Counted from the stretch's first letter, positions 24,381-33,531 are shown. The stretch: 43,513 nt of DNA from an uncultured Eubacteriales bacterium (GCA_934378145.1 CAKXXW010000013.1:1-43513), one strand, 5' to 3'. The notes: generated from the letters alone by a model not told the origin. Numbers and translations are program-made.

Positions 24381-25898
24381 ATGACCTATGCTGTCGACTC
24401 TTACATTGAAGCACTCGTCGGTTATGCGGCCGAGCGCGGTCTTGCAAAGGAAAATGACCGCGTTTACCTTATAAACGGACTTCTCGAAAAACTCGGAAAG
24501 AACAGCTTTTCCGAGCCTTCCGAGGTTCCGTTCGGTGAATCTCTTGAAAAAATACTCGGCGCTCTTATAGACTTTGCCGAAGAAACCGGTGTGATACCGA
24601 AGGATTCGCCCTATATGCGCGACCTTTTCGACACCTCTCTTATGGGAGTCGTCACGCCGCGCCCGTCCGAGGTCATCGACCGATTCTCTGACCTTTACCG
24701 CAACAGTCCGCGCGAGGCGACCGATTGGTTCTACCGTTTCTGCCTTGACTGCGACTACATCCGCGAATACCGCATAAAAAAGGACATCAAGTGGCTTTAC
24801 TCCTCTGAATACGGCAATATCGAGATCACGATAAACCTCTCGAAGCCCGAAAAGGATCCGAAGGTCATCGCGGCACTGAGAAACGCCGGAAAGACCTCCT
24901 ACCCCGCTTGTGCGCTATGCCACGAGAACGAAGGCTTTGCCGGAAGTCTCAGTCAGGCGGCACGCCAGACCCTCCGCCAGATCCCCCTCACGCTCGGCGG
25001 CGCGCGCTGGTATTTACAGTATTCCCCTTATTCCTACTATAATGAACACTGTATCGTACTTTCCGGAAAGCATTCGCCGATGAAGATTGACCGCGGGCTT
25101 ATCGAAAAAGCTCTCGATTTTGTCGGGCTCTTTCCGCATTACTTTGTCGGCTCGAATGCCGACCTCCCGATCGTCGGGGGCTCCATCCTCGCCCACGAGC
25201 ATATGCAGGGCGGAAATCACCGCTTTGCGATGACCGATGCGCCGGACGAGTATCTTCTGTCCTTTGAAGGTTTTGAAGATATACACGCCTCGATCGTGCG
25301 CTGGCCGCTTTCGGTCATAAGGCTCCGTTCGGAATCAAAGGTGCGGCTTCTCGACCTTGCCGAAAGGATACTTGACGGCTGGAAAGACTATTCGGATCCC
25401 GACGCCTTCATCTTTGCCGTGACCGACGGTGAGCCTCACAACGCGATAACGCCCATTGCGCGACGCCGCGGAGATGATTTTGAGCTTGACCTTGTGCTTC
25501 GCAACAATATAACGACCGCTGCATATCCCGACGGCGTTTTCCACCCGCACAAGGAGCTTCACAATATCAAAAAGGAAAATATAGGTCTCATCGAGGTAAT
25601 GGGTCTCGCGGTCCTTCCTTCAAGGCTGAAATCCGAGATGAAGCTCGTCGAGGATGCCGCGCTTTCGGGAAAAGCGATCCCCGACGACGCCCCCGCCGCA
25701 AAGCACCGTGAATGGTTCGCACGCTTTGCGAAAAGCTACACATTCACGGAGGAAAATGTTTCGGAGATCATCCGGAATGAGATCGGAAAGACCTTTGTCC
25801 GTGTCCTTGAGGACGCCGGGGTATATAAATGCACCGAGGACGGGAGACGCGCATTTCTGCGCTTCACCTCATCGCTCGGTGCAAAGGTGATTCACTGA
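24381..25898 (+). CDS. galT: UDP-glucose--hexose-1-phosphate uridylyltransferase, class II
   Basis: 505 residues, matching the class II GalT of Firmicutes (about 490-510) rather than the ~350-residue class I form. It exchanges UMP between UDP-glucose and galactose-1-phosphate in the Leloir pathway. Visible motifs are the YPACALCHENEGFAG metal/nucleotide region, the LSGKHSPMKI strand and ILAHEHMQGGNHRFAM with the active-site histidines. No galK or galE is adjacent, so it is a stand-alone gene. It converges on the serine hydrolase gene, overlapping it by 7 bases with no terminator hairpin between them. Confidence 0.95.
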   Translation: MTYAVDSYIEALVGYAAERGLAKENDRVYLINGLLEKLGKNSFSEPSEVPFGESLEKILGALIDFAEETGVIPKDSPYMRDLFDTSLMGVVTPRPSEVIDRFSDLYRNSPREATDWFYRFCLDCDYIREYRIKKDIKWLYSSEYGNIEITINLSKPEKDPKVIAALRNAGKTSYPACALCHENEGFAGSLSQAARQTLRQIPLTLGGARWYLQYSPYSYYNEHCIVLSGKHSPMKIDRGLIEKALDFVGLFPHYFVGSNADLPIVGGSILAHEHMQGGNHRFAMTDAPDEYLLSFEGFEDIHASIVRWPLSVIRLRSESKVRLLDLAERILDGWKDYSDPDAFIFAVTDGEPHNAITPIARRRGDDFELDLVLRNNITTAAYPDGVFHPHKELHNIKKENIGLIEVMGLAVLPSRLKSEMKLVEDAALSGKAIPDDAPAAKHREWFARFAKSYTFTEENVSEIIRNEIGKTFVRVLEDAGVYKCTEDGRRAFLRFTSSLGAKVIH

Positions 25899-27028
25899 TC
25901 GAGATCGGCAAAAAAGCTGTTGCGGAGCCTCGGATGGACATAGACTTCCTTGTTGTTCAGCATATGCTGGGCATAGAAAAGCGATACATGCTCGTCCGGG
26001 GCTATCATAGCGTAAGATCCGGCGGCTCCGTTCCAGCCGAATTCGCAGGACGGCGAGAGCGAGCCTCCGGTCGGATCGGAGCCGTCCATCGTTCTCACAC
26101 CGAAGCCGTAGCCGTAATCCGAAAGCCCCGGGAAACGGCGCCTGAATTCCGAGAGTGCCTCGCCGCAAAGGCAGTTTCTGCGCATCATTTTCACGGTCCG
26201 CGGCGAAAGAATACGCTCTCCGAGAGCCGAAACGCCGTCGCAGGCGAGCGCATCCTCAAACTTTATGTAATCCGCGACCGAGGATATAAGACCTGCGCCG
26301 CCCGAATCATACTCACTGCCGAGGATATACATATTGCTGAGCGGAGTCTTCTCCGCTCTTTTTGTTTTGTCATTGTAGCGGTACTGCGGCGCGAGCCTTG
26401 ACCGTACCTCTTCGGTCTCGCGGAAACCGCTCTCGTTCATTCCGCAGGGCAAAAGGATATTCTTTCTCACATATTCGGAAAACCTTTCGCCCGAGATGAC
26501 CTCGACGACAGCGGCAAGGACATCGTGACAAAGGCTGTACTGAAAATGCGTTCCGGGCTGAAAATCAAGCGGCATCTTCGCCATCGCCGCGACCGTTTCC
26601 CGCGTAGGGCAGCGACCGTTCGTTCTTTCCCTTACCTCCTGTATATACGCCGAGGTAAGATTATACGACATCCCCGCGGTCATGGTAAAAAGATGCTTCA
26701 TCGTGACCGGAGTCTCGGTCTCGACGGTATAGGCACCGTTTCTGACCCTTACCGTGGCAAATTCGGGCAGGTATGCCGCAACCGGATCGCTCATAAGGAA
26801 CTTTCCTCTTTCGTAAAGCTGCAAAGCCGCCGTCACGGTTACGGGCTTCGTGCAGGAATACATATAAAAAAGCTCATTACCGCTGAGCTTCCTGCCCGTA
26901 TCGGTATCGGCAAACCCCGCAGAATATCTGAATATTACCTTATGATCCTTCATCGCTATCGCGTCGCAACCGGGGATCCCATACGCCGGAAGCGAATCCA
27001 TGACCGCCTTAAGCTTCTTGAATTCCAT
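25892..27028 (-). CDS. Serine hydrolase, class C beta-lactamase-like family
   Basis: 378 residues. The SxxK motif is Ser58-Cys-Thr-Lys61 (MYSCTKPVTVT). A YSL triplet (FQYSLCHDVLAAV) stands where Tyr-x-Asn is usual. No signal peptide is visible, so it may be cytoplasmic. Family members include esterases, D-aminopeptidases and penicillin-binding-like proteins; the substrate cannot be stated. It lies 12 bases after lplA on the same strand and is probably cotranscribed with it. Confidence 0.85.
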   Translation of the reverse strand: MEFKKLKAVMDSLPAYGIPGCDAIAMKDHKVIFRYSAGFADTDTGRKLSGNELFYMYSCTKPVTVTAALQLYERGKFLMSDPVAAYLPEFATVRVRNGAYTVETETPVTMKHLFTMTAGMSYNLTSAYIQEVRERTNGRCPTRETVAAMAKMPLDFQPGTHFQYSLCHDVLAAVVEVISGERFSEYVRKNILLPCGMNESGFRETEEVRSRLAPQYRYNDKTKRAEKTPLSNMYILGSEYDSGGAGLISSVADYIKFEDALACDGVSALGERILSPRTVKMMRRNCLCGEALSEFRRRFPGLSDYGYGFGVRTMDGSDPTGGSLSPSCEFGWNGAAGSYAMIAPDEHVSLFYAQHMLNNKEVYVHPRLRNSFFADLDQ

Positions 27029-27040
27029 TTTGTCTCCTTT

Positions 27041-28000
27041 TTATATATCGGAAAATAGTTTTTTCAGATCCTCGCCGCAGGAAAATCCCGAAACGGCTTC
27101 TTCTATCGCTTCAGGTGCAAAAAGTACACCTTTGAGCGCAGATTCAAGCTCTCCCGCAAGGTCGGCTTCAAGCGCGTCGGTCGTGACCCGGCAATCCGAG
27201 ATGCGTCCGCCGTCAACGCAAAAGCCCACGGTGACCTCTCCCCACGGAAAGCGGCGGCTGACCGAATGGGAAAAGTCCGGATTGCTTCCGTATATCCATT
27301 CGGGTGAAGAAAAGATCTTCTCGCGCTCCTCTATCCTGCCGTCCTGCGGCAGGTCTTTTATTTCGGGGCGCATACCGTAAACATTCTCAAATGACCGCAA
27401 AAGTGCCTCGGTCATTTCCGCGGGGGTCAGCCCGGGTGCATATTCACAGAGGTTGCATACCCGCGAGCGCACGGAGGCGATCCCCTTCGCCCTGAGCTTC
27501 GATTCCGATACCGTCAGATATTTCCCGAGCCGCGTAAGGTCGGACGAGATGAGCAAAGTCCCGTGATGGCAACGGTTTCTTCCTATTCTGTAAAATGCGT
27601 TGCCGGAAAATTTCGCGCCTCCGGCAAGCAGATCGTTCCTGCCCGACGGCACGATCTCTATTCCGAAAGACCGGCAGGCGTCGGCGATCACCGAGAGTTG
27701 TCGGCTCACGCTGTAATCCTCTTCGTCGGCAATAAAGCTGAAACAGAGGTTGTTGAGGTCGTGAAAGACCGTTCCTCCGCCCGACAGTCTGCGAGCCGGA
27801 AAGCCCCCGTCGGCTGTCAGCGCGGCGATATTACATTCCGCGAAACAGTTCTGATTTTTTCCGAAGACCACGGTATCGCGGTTCTGCCAGAGAAAGAGTA
27901 TCACCTTCCCCGGTTCGAGGTCGCGCGTAAGCACCTCTTCCGCCGCAAGGTTGAAGTAGGGCGAATTGCTTTTTGAAAGATAAAATTCCGTATTTTTCAT
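27041..28000 (-). CDS. lplA: Lipoate-protein ligase A
   Basis: 319 residues from the ATG at 28000. It activates lipoate with ATP and attaches it to E2/H-protein lysines. Motifs are RRLSGGGTVFHDLNNLCFSF (lipoate pocket) and GGAKFSGNAFY (catalytic Lys region), followed by a C-terminal accessory domain. I reject the longer reading from 28042 because a perfect promoter lies between 28010 and 28039, and because MKNTEFYLSKSNSPYFNLAAEE matches the usual LplA start. Its likely client is the E2 lipoyl domain encoded divergently at 30253. The organism would salvage lipoate; no lipoate synthase is in the window. Confidence 0.92.
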   Translation of the reverse strand: MKNTEFYLSKSNSPYFNLAAEEVLTRDLEPGKVILFLWQNRDTVVFGKNQNCFAECNIAALTADGGFPARRLSGGGTVFHDLNNLCFSFIADEEDYSVSRQLSVIADACRSFGIEIVPSGRNDLLAGGAKFSGNAFYRIGRNRCHHGTLLISSDLTRLGKYLTVSESKLRAKGIASVRSRVCNLCEYAPGLTPAEMTEALLRSFENVYGMRPEIKDLPQDGRIEEREKIFSSPEWIYGSNPDFSHSVSRRFPWGEVTVGFCVDGGRISDCRVTTDALEADLAGELESALKGVLFAPEAIEEAVSGFSCGEDLKKLFSDI

Positions 28001-28009
28001 AACGGTCTC

Positions 28010-28039
28010 ATTATACACTTGCCACCGCCGCACTGTCAA
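28010..28039 (-). promoter_or_regulatory. Consensus promoter of lplA giving an almost leaderless mRNA
   Basis: Minus strand TTGACA (28034-28039), 18-base spacer, TATAAT (28010-28015). Both hexamers are perfect. Transcription should start near 28003, only about 3 bases before the ATG at 28000, and no Shine-Dalgarno fits in that space. Confidence 0.85.
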
Positions 28040-28071
28040 CACCGCGGAGACAATTATTTTTTTTGCATAAA

Positions 28072-28081
28072 TGTAATTACA
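28072..28081. promoter_or_regulatory. Operator palindrome TGTAATTACA, upstream copy
   Basis: Perfect 10-bp palindrome, extended to 12 bp (ATGTAATTACAT, 28071-28082). It lies between the lplA and dehydrogenase promoters. Its centre is 103 bp from the second copy at 28175, close to ten helical turns, so looping by a dimer-of-dimers repressor is possible. Confidence 0.8.
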
Positions 28082-28123
28082 TCAAAATCGCACTTTAGTC
28101 GCCTCTTTGACGTCTCTTTTTTC

Positions 28124-28152
28124 TTGACACCTCCCGAAGGGTGTGTTATACT
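28124..28152 (+). promoter_or_regulatory. Promoter of the dehydrogenase operon
   Basis: TTGACA (28124-28129), 17-base spacer, TATACT (28147-28152). The predicted start is near 28159, with the operator at about +17 to +26. Confidence 0.88.
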
Positions 28153-28174
28153 CGGGTTGCAGGATATGCCTCAA

Positions 28175-28184
28175 TGTAATTACA
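28175..28184. promoter_or_regulatory. Operator palindrome TGTAATTACA, downstream copy
   Basis: Exact repeat of the 28072 site. It lies just after the predicted transcription start and immediately before AAGGAG, so bound regulator should block the dehydrogenase operon. Confidence 0.82.
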
Positions 28185-28202
28185 CAAGGAGTGAGCAGTA
28201 AA

Positions 28203-29174
28203 ATGTCAAAAATGACGACAAAAGAAAGAGCGCTCGGTATGTATTCCTCAATGTACGCGATAAGGCAGTACGAAGAAACGGTCAAATACCTTTTCTTTGA
28301 AGGAATAATGCCGGGAACGATCCACCAGAGCGCGGGCGAAGAAGCCTCCGCCGTCGGAATAATCTATGATCTGCGGCGCGAGGATGTCGTATTCTCGACC
28401 CACCGCCCCGCCGGACACGATATTGCGAAGGGCGTTTCGATCCGTTCGATGATGTGCGAAATGTTCGGAAAAGCCGAGGGCTGCTGCGGCGGCAAGGGCG
28501 GCGCAATGCATACAGGTGATTTTTCGCTCGGAGTACCTCCCGCAAATGCCATCGTCGGCGGCAATATACCGATCGCCGCGGGTGCGGCGCTTGCATTCAA
28601 AATGCAGAAAAAGGACAACATCGCGGTATCCTTCATGGGTGACGGTGCGACGAACGAGGGTGCTTTCCACGAGGGCATAAACTTTGCCGCCGTATGGAAG
28701 CTGCCGGTCGTTTATGTCTGCGAGAACAATCTTTACTCGGCAAACACTTCAATACATCTTACGACCCTTCTCGAGAATCCCGCCGCAGACCGCGGCACGG
28801 CTTACGGATGCCCCGGCGTCATAGTGGACGGAAACGATGTGCTTGCCGTAAACGAGGCGATGGCAGAGGCGACCGCCCGTGCAAGAGCCGGAGAAGGGCC
28901 CACGATCATCGAGCTTAAGACATACAGAAAATACGGTCATTCGAGAAACGACGCCTGCGGCTACCGCCCGAAGGACGAGGAAGCCGCGTGGTTTGCCCGC
29001 GATCCCGTGAAATGCTTCCGTGAGAGGATGCTCTCCGAAGGGGTCGCATCCGAAGACGAGCTTAAAAATATTGAAGACAGGCTTGACGAAGAGATCGACG
29101 AAGCCGTTGAATACGCGAAAAACGCTCCCTTCCCGACGCTTGATTGCGCCGAGAGAGATGTTTACGCCGACTGA
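28203..29174 (+). CDS. Thiamine-diphosphate-dependent dehydrogenase E1 component, alpha subunit (acetoin/pyruvate type)
   Basis: 323 residues from the ATG at 28203, preceded by AAGGAG; an in-frame ATG at 28143 overlaps the promoter and is rejected. It decarboxylates or cleaves the substrate on ThDP. The ThDP motif begins GDG at 146-148 (GDGATNEGAFHEGINFAAVW) and ends ENN. His67 and His72 and the YGHSRND loop are conserved. Length and the DVY ending resemble AcoA of acetoin dehydrogenase more than the longer (~370-residue) PdhA of Firmicutes, but pyruvate or another 2-oxo acid remains possible. First gene of a six-gene operon. Confidence 0.88.
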   Translation: MSKMTTKERALGMYSSMYAIRQYEETVKYLFFEGIMPGTIHQSAGEEASAVGIIYDLRREDVVFSTHRPAGHDIAKGVSIRSMMCEMFGKAEGCCGGKGGAMHTGDFSLGVPPANAIVGGNIPIAAGAALAFKMQKKDNIAVSFMGDGATNEGAFHEGINFAAVWKLPVVYVCENNLYSANTSIHLTTLLENPAADRGTAYGCPGVIVDGNDVLAVNEAMAEATARARAGEGPTIIELKTYRKYGHSRNDACGYRPKDEEAAWFARDPVKCFRERMLSEGVASEDELKNIEDRLDEEIDEAVEYAKNAPFPTLDCAERDVYAD

Positions 29175-29192
29175 TAAGGAGGATTTACCGAT

Positions 29193-30236
29193 ATGGCAGT
29201 ATTATCAATAGCCGACGCGCTCAAGGCGGCGATCGCCGAAGAAATGAGACGCGACCCGAGCGTCTTTGTTCTCGGAGAAGACGAGGACATCCCGGGCGGA
29301 ATGGGCGGCGCCTTCACCGTCACAAAGGGCATCGGAGACGAATTCGGGAGAATGGAGAACATCGGCGGTAATGTCACCGAGGGTCGGTGCATAAACACGC
29401 CTATTTCCGAGATAGCGATAGGCGGACTCTGCGTCGGTGCGGCAATGTACGGTATGAGACCCGTTGCCGACCTTCAGTATTGCGACTTTCTCTTCTGTAT
29501 GATGGATCAGCTCGTGAATCAGGCTGCAAAAATGCGCTATATGTCGGGCGGAAAGCTCAGCGTTCCGATGGTCATGCGCTGCCCCTCCGGAGCCACTAAC
29601 CGCGGCGCTCAGCACGCCCAGAGTCCCGAGACCTACTTTGCACATGTGCCTGGGCTTAAGGTCATCTGCCCCTCGACCGCTTATGATGCAAAGGGCATGA
29701 TGAAGTCGGCGATAAGGGACAACAACCCCGTTATAGTCTTCGAGCATAAGCTCCTTTACGGCTCAAAGCGCAAGGAAGCCGGTGCGCTCAATTCCGCCGG
29801 TGAAGTACCCGACGGAGACTATACCGTTCCCTTCGGAAAAGCGGCGATCCGTCGTGAAGGAAAGGACATCACGATAGTCGCAAACCTTCTTATGAGCTAT
29901 CGCGCACAGGAAGCCGCCGCCGAGCTTGAAAAAGAGGGCATCTCGTGCGAAGTGATCGACCCGCGCTCCCTCCTTCCCTTCGATTACGAGACTGTCGTCG
30001 AATCCGTAAGGAAGACCGGGAAACTTATGATTGTTCATGAAGATACATACAACTGCGGCTGGGGCGCGCAGGTCGCATCGTACTTCGCGGAAAACGAAAT
30101 ATTCCTTCTCAACGCCCCGATAGTCCGCGTTGCCGCCCTCGACACTCCCGCCCCCTTCTCGCCCGTACTCGAAAATTATGTCATTCCTTCAAAGGAACGC
30201 ATAATGGAAGAGGCAAGAAAGCTCGCAAAGCTTTGA
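29193..30236 (+). CDS. E1 component, beta subunit
   Basis: 347 residues; it pairs with the preceding alpha subunit to form the E1 heterotetramer. Conserved features are EDEDIPGGMGGAFTVTKG, INTPISEIAIGG (ThDP-activating Glu), DFLFCMMDQLVNQAAKMRYM and the active-site His in NRGAQHAQSPE. The C-terminal transketolase domain is complete (VIDPRSLLPFDYETV). It starts 18 bases after the alpha gene with AAGGAGG. The sequence is AcoB/PdhB-like throughout. Confidence 0.92.
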   Translation: MAVLSIADALKAAIAEEMRRDPSVFVLGEDEDIPGGMGGAFTVTKGIGDEFGRMENIGGNVTEGRCINTPISEIAIGGLCVGAAMYGMRPVADLQYCDFLFCMMDQLVNQAAKMRYMSGGKLSVPMVMRCPSGATNRGAQHAQSPETYFAHVPGLKVICPSTAYDAKGMMKSAIRDNNPVIVFEHKLLYGSKRKEAGALNSAGEVPDGDYTVPFGKAAIRREGKDITIVANLLMSYRAQEAAAELEKEGISCEVIDPRSLLPFDYETVVESVRKTGKLMIVHEDTYNCGWGAQVASYFAENEIFLLNAPIVRVAALDTPAPFSPVLENYVIPSKERIMEEARKLAKL

Positions 30237-30252
30237 TGCCGGAGATAAAAGT

Positions 30253-31422
30253 ATGATAAGAAAAGTAGTTATGCCCGCGGCGGGTCAGACCACCGATGTG
30301 GCAACTGTAACAAAAATAAATGTTTCGGTCGGTGACAGCGTGAAAAAGGGAGATATTCTCCTTGAGGTCGAGACCGACAAAGCCGTGCTTCCCATCGAGA
30401 GCTTTGCAAAGGGATTTGTCACGGAAATTTTCGTAAACGAGTTCGACAAGGTAGACGCAGGCTCGCCTCTTCTCTCAATAGGAGACAAGGATGACCTTGA
30501 TAAGGCGGCCTCTTCGGCTCGGGAGAACGCTCCGGAAAAGGTCGTCGAAAAAGTCGACGAAAAGGACGACGAAGAAGACGATTTCAGACCCGTCATGCCC
30601 GAAAAGAAGGTCGAAGCTCCCGCTGTACCGCCTGTTGTGCAAGCCGCACCTTCGGCTCCTTCATCGGTAAAGGCTATGCCGAACGCGAAAAAGCTCGCCG
30701 CCGAATCCGGTATCGACCTTGAAAAAATAACCCCGTCGAACGGGCAGTTCGTTAAGATATCCGATGTTATGCTTGCGATAAACGAAAAGGCACCGGTCGC
30801 AAAAGAGTCCGGAGAAACGATCCCGACGGCAATGATGAGAAACACTCTTGCCCGCCGCCTTGACGAAGCGTCAAAAATCCCGACCTTCTCACTCACGGCA
30901 AAGATCGATCCGAATGCCGCAGACCTTCTCTGCGCGTCGTGCGAAGGCGTCGGCAGAGTCCACCTTCTGATGCTCGCGCTTGCAAAGCTCGCCGACCGCT
31001 ATCCCCTGCTCCGCGTAAGATTTGAGGGCGGGGTGCAGAAACTCACCGACAGAGCCGTGATAGGATTCGGTGTGAGTGCCGAAAACGGCACCGTATCGGC
31101 GTCGGTCGGGGATCCCCTTGCGCTCGGAATAAAGAGAACCGCGCTCGAATGTGAGAAATGCGCCGAGGAGATCGGAAAGGGCGACCTTTCGTGCGTCGGA
31201 AACGCATCGCTTACGGTATTTGATGTGACAAAGTACGGACTTGAAAGCCTCTCTGCCCCTATCATGATCCCCGAGACATCTTCGTTCGGTCTCGCCGGAG
31301 ATGATTCGGCTATGACAGTTACTGGCACCTTCGATGCCCGCGTGTTTGAGTGTGAAACTGCCGCATCGGTCATGGCTGACCTTCGCGGGCTTCTAACACA
31401 ACCCGCGCTCATGCTTCTCTGA
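30253..31422 (+). CDS. Lipoyl-domain E2 acyltransferase-like component with altered catalytic motif
   Basis: 389 residues. Residues 1-76 are a lipoyl domain with lipoyl-lysine Lys43 in ETDKAV. A charged linker (~80-115, Glu/Asp/Lys-rich) follows, then a peripheral subunit-binding domain (NAKKLAAESGIDLEKI) and a catalytic-fold domain from ~195. The usual C-terminal motif (S/T)FDHRVxDG appears as TFDARVFECE: the catalytic His is Ala362, and the Asp-Gly pair is Glu366-Cys367. The SNxG segment is also altered (TVFDVTKYG). Lipoyl shuttling should work, but acyl transfer to CoA by the normal mechanism is doubtful. No second E2 is in the window. Confidence 0.88.
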   Translation: MIRKVVMPAAGQTTDVATVTKINVSVGDSVKKGDILLEVETDKAVLPIESFAKGFVTEIFVNEFDKVDAGSPLLSIGDKDDLDKAASSARENAPEKVVEKVDEKDDEEDDFRPVMPEKKVEAPAVPPVVQAAPSAPSSVKAMPNAKKLAAESGIDLEKITPSNGQFVKISDVMLAINEKAPVAKESGETIPTAMMRNTLARRLDEASKIPTFSLTAKIDPNAADLLCASCEGVGRVHLLMLALAKLADRYPLLRVRFEGGVQKLTDRAVIGFGVSAENGTVSASVGDPLALGIKRTALECEKCAEEIGKGDLSCVGNASLTVFDVTKYGLESLSAPIMIPETSSFGLAGDDSAMTVTGTFDARVFECETAASVMADLRGLLTQPALMLL

Positions 31423-31426
31423 TACT

Positions 31427-32770
31427 ATGAAGAAATTCGATGTTATTGTTATCGGCGGAGGCCCCGGCGGAAGCTCCGCCGCGATGGCACTCTCGAAGGC
31501 AGGCCGCGCGGTCTGCCTCTTCGAGGGAGAAAATATCGGCGGGACCTGCCTGAATGTCGGATGTATCCCGACAAAATACCTGCTTGACAGAGCCGCCGCG
31601 CTTGAAAAGATACGAAAATGCACCGAAGAAGGCATACTTCGCGGTGCGGGTGAATTTTCGTGGAAGCGGATACAGGCGGGACGCGAAAAAACCGTTCTTA
31701 AGCTCCGTTCGGGGCTTGAAGCCTCTCTCCGCACCTGCGGTGTCGTAACGGTGAGCGGAAAGGCTGTTCTGAAAAAAGATCTTACTGTCGTCTGTGACGG
31801 TGAGGAATACTCTGCCGGCGACATTATAATCGCCACAGGCTCTTCGCCCGCAGCAAAAGTCCTTGCGGACAGCCCCTATACCGACAGCACCGGCGGACTT
31901 TCGCAGAAAAAGCTCCCCGAACGCCTTCTGATCGTCGGCGGCGGGGTGATAGGACTCGAGCTTGCCTCGGCTTACCGCTCCTTCGGGTCTGAGGTCACTG
32001 TGATCGAGCTTGCCGAAAACATCCTCGGCTCTGCCCTGCCCGCCGCGGCAAGGCTGCTCAAAAGCAGGCTCGAAGCCCGCGGGATAAGATTTTTCTGCGG
32101 CACGCGGCTTGAAAGCACCGAAAGATATGACGGCGGCATCAGAGTAAAGACCTCTTCGGGAGAATTCACCGCCGACGCCGTGATAATGGCGAACGGAAGA
32201 AAGCCTCGCCTTGACGGAATAGATGCAGAGGCTCTCGGGCTGAAGCTGAACGAAAGAGGCGGCATCGCGGTCGACGGAAGAATGAAGACGAATCTTCCCC
32301 ACATATATGCGATAGGTGATGTGACGGGACGCGTGATGCTCGCCCACGCCGCCTATGCCGATGCCTCGGTCGCCGTCGCAAACATTCTCGGTAAGAGCGA
32401 AGTATCCGACACACGCATAATGCCGCAGTGCATATATACCTACCCGATGCTGGCGTCGGTCGGCATGACCGTATCCGACGCCGAAAGACTCGGGATCTCC
32501 GCATCGGTCGGGATGTCCGACTTCCGCGCAAACGGAATGGCGGTCGCTGAGGGCGAGGAAGGCTGTGCCTTTGCCGTGGTTGACAAAAGAAACGGAAAGA
32601 ACCTCGGCTTCACGGTCGTCGGGGCATCGGCATGCGAGCTTATAGGAACGGCTTCGATAGCAGTCGAGCGGGGATATACTGCCGAGGATTGGCAGCACCT
32701 CACCGTTGCCCACCCGACACTCTCCGAATGTCTAAAGGATGCCGTACTTTCCGCAAAGACCGAAAACTGA
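31427..32770 (+). CDS. lpdA: Dihydrolipoyl dehydrogenase (E3)
   Basis: 447 residues of the class I pyridine-nucleotide disulfide oxidoreductases. It re-oxidises dihydrolipoyl groups with NAD+. The FAD motif is VIGGGPGGSSAA; the redox disulfide is Cys41/Cys46 (GGTCLNVGCIPTK); the NAD motif is VGGGVIGLELASAY; the partner-subunit base is His429 with Glu434 (AHPTLSE). It begins 4 bases after the E2 stop with no clear Shine-Dalgarno, suggesting translational coupling. Confidence 0.94.
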   Translation: MKKFDVIVIGGGPGGSSAAMALSKAGRAVCLFEGENIGGTCLNVGCIPTKYLLDRAAALEKIRKCTEEGILRGAGEFSWKRIQAGREKTVLKLRSGLEASLRTCGVVTVSGKAVLKKDLTVVCDGEEYSAGDIIIATGSSPAAKVLADSPYTDSTGGLSQKKLPERLLIVGGGVIGLELASAYRSFGSEVTVIELAENILGSALPAAARLLKSRLEARGIRFFCGTRLESTERYDGGIRVKTSSGEFTADAVIMANGRKPRLDGIDAEALGLKLNERGGIAVDGRMKTNLPHIYAIGDVTGRVMLAHAAYADASVAVANILGKSEVSDTRIMPQCIYTYPMLASVGMTVSDAERLGISASVGMSDFRANGMAVAEGEEGCAFAVVDKRNGKNLGFTVVGASACELIGTASIAVERGYTAEDWQHLTVAHPTLSECLKDAVLSAKTEN

Positions 32771-32781
32771 AAGGACAAAAA

Positions 32782-33507
32782 ATGACAACAGTTTACATTA
32801 TCCGTCACGGAGAGACCGAAAACAACCGGCTCTACAAATTTGTCGGAAGCACCGACCAGCCGCTCAACGACCGAGGCATCGCGCAGGCGGAAACGCTTCG
32901 CAAGCCTATGTCGGAAGTTCACCTTGACAGGATCTACACAAGTCCATACCTTCGCACAACGATGACCGCGGAACGCGTCAGAAACGGAAGAGACATCGAA
33001 GTCATCGGCGACCGCGGGCTGTGCGAGATACACTGCGGCAAGTGGGAGGGACTCGGGAAACCCGAGATCGAAGCACTTTGGCCGGGTCAGATAGAACTTT
33101 GGGAACACACTCCCGACCTTCTTCATATGGAAGACGGGGAGACATTTTCGCAGGTCCAGGAACGCGCCGTGAAAGCCTTTACCGACATCGTAAAAAAAGA
33201 ACACGGCAACTCTGTAGCCGTCGTGTCGCATATGCTGACGATCCAGCTCATCATGGCAAAGCTGCTCTCTGTCCCCATCCGCGATGTATGGCAGATGGTA
33301 AGGCTCGAAAACACCTCGATAACGACTATGCAAATCCATGACAACGGGGATTTTGAAGTCCTTCGCTGGGCTGACGAATCTCACCTTCCCGAAGAGCTTC
33401 GCAACAAAAATGTGAAGATCGCCGGAATACACAACACCGAATTCACCGCGAAATACACCGTCGGGGATGTCGAAGGCATACATCATTTCGATGCCTTCGC
33501 ACTCTGA
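32782..33507 (+). CDS. Histidine phosphatase family protein (phosphoglycerate mutase-like)
   Basis: 241 residues from the ATG at 32782 with AAAGGA upstream; an in-frame start at 32632 lies inside the E3 gene and is rejected. The phosphohistidine motif is Arg8-His9-Gly10 (YIIRHGETENN). A second RHG-type half follows (SPYLRTTMTAE, CEIHCGKWEG) and the second catalytic His is in VVSHMLTIQL. It probably dephosphorylates a small metabolite; the family is too broad to name a substrate. The position in the dehydrogenase operon suggests a linked sugar- or acid-phosphate. Confidence 0.85.
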   Translation: MTTVYIIRHGETENNRLYKFVGSTDQPLNDRGIAQAETLRKPMSEVHLDRIYTSPYLRTTMTAERVRNGRDIEVIGDRGLCEIHCGKWEGLGKPEIEALWPGQIELWEHTPDLLHMEDGETFSQVQERAVKAFTDIVKKEHGNSVAVVSHMLTIQLIMAKLLSVPIRDVWQMVRLENTSITTMQIHDNGDFEVLRWADESHLPEELRNKNVKIAGIHNTEFTAKYTVGDVEGIHHFDAFAL

Positions 33508-33531
33508 CGGACGAGAAAGGACAGTACCTTT

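Noticed and set aside
28001..28042. Longer LplA start at 28042
   Set aside because: It would lie upstream of the perfect lplA promoter, and the extra residues match nothing in the family.
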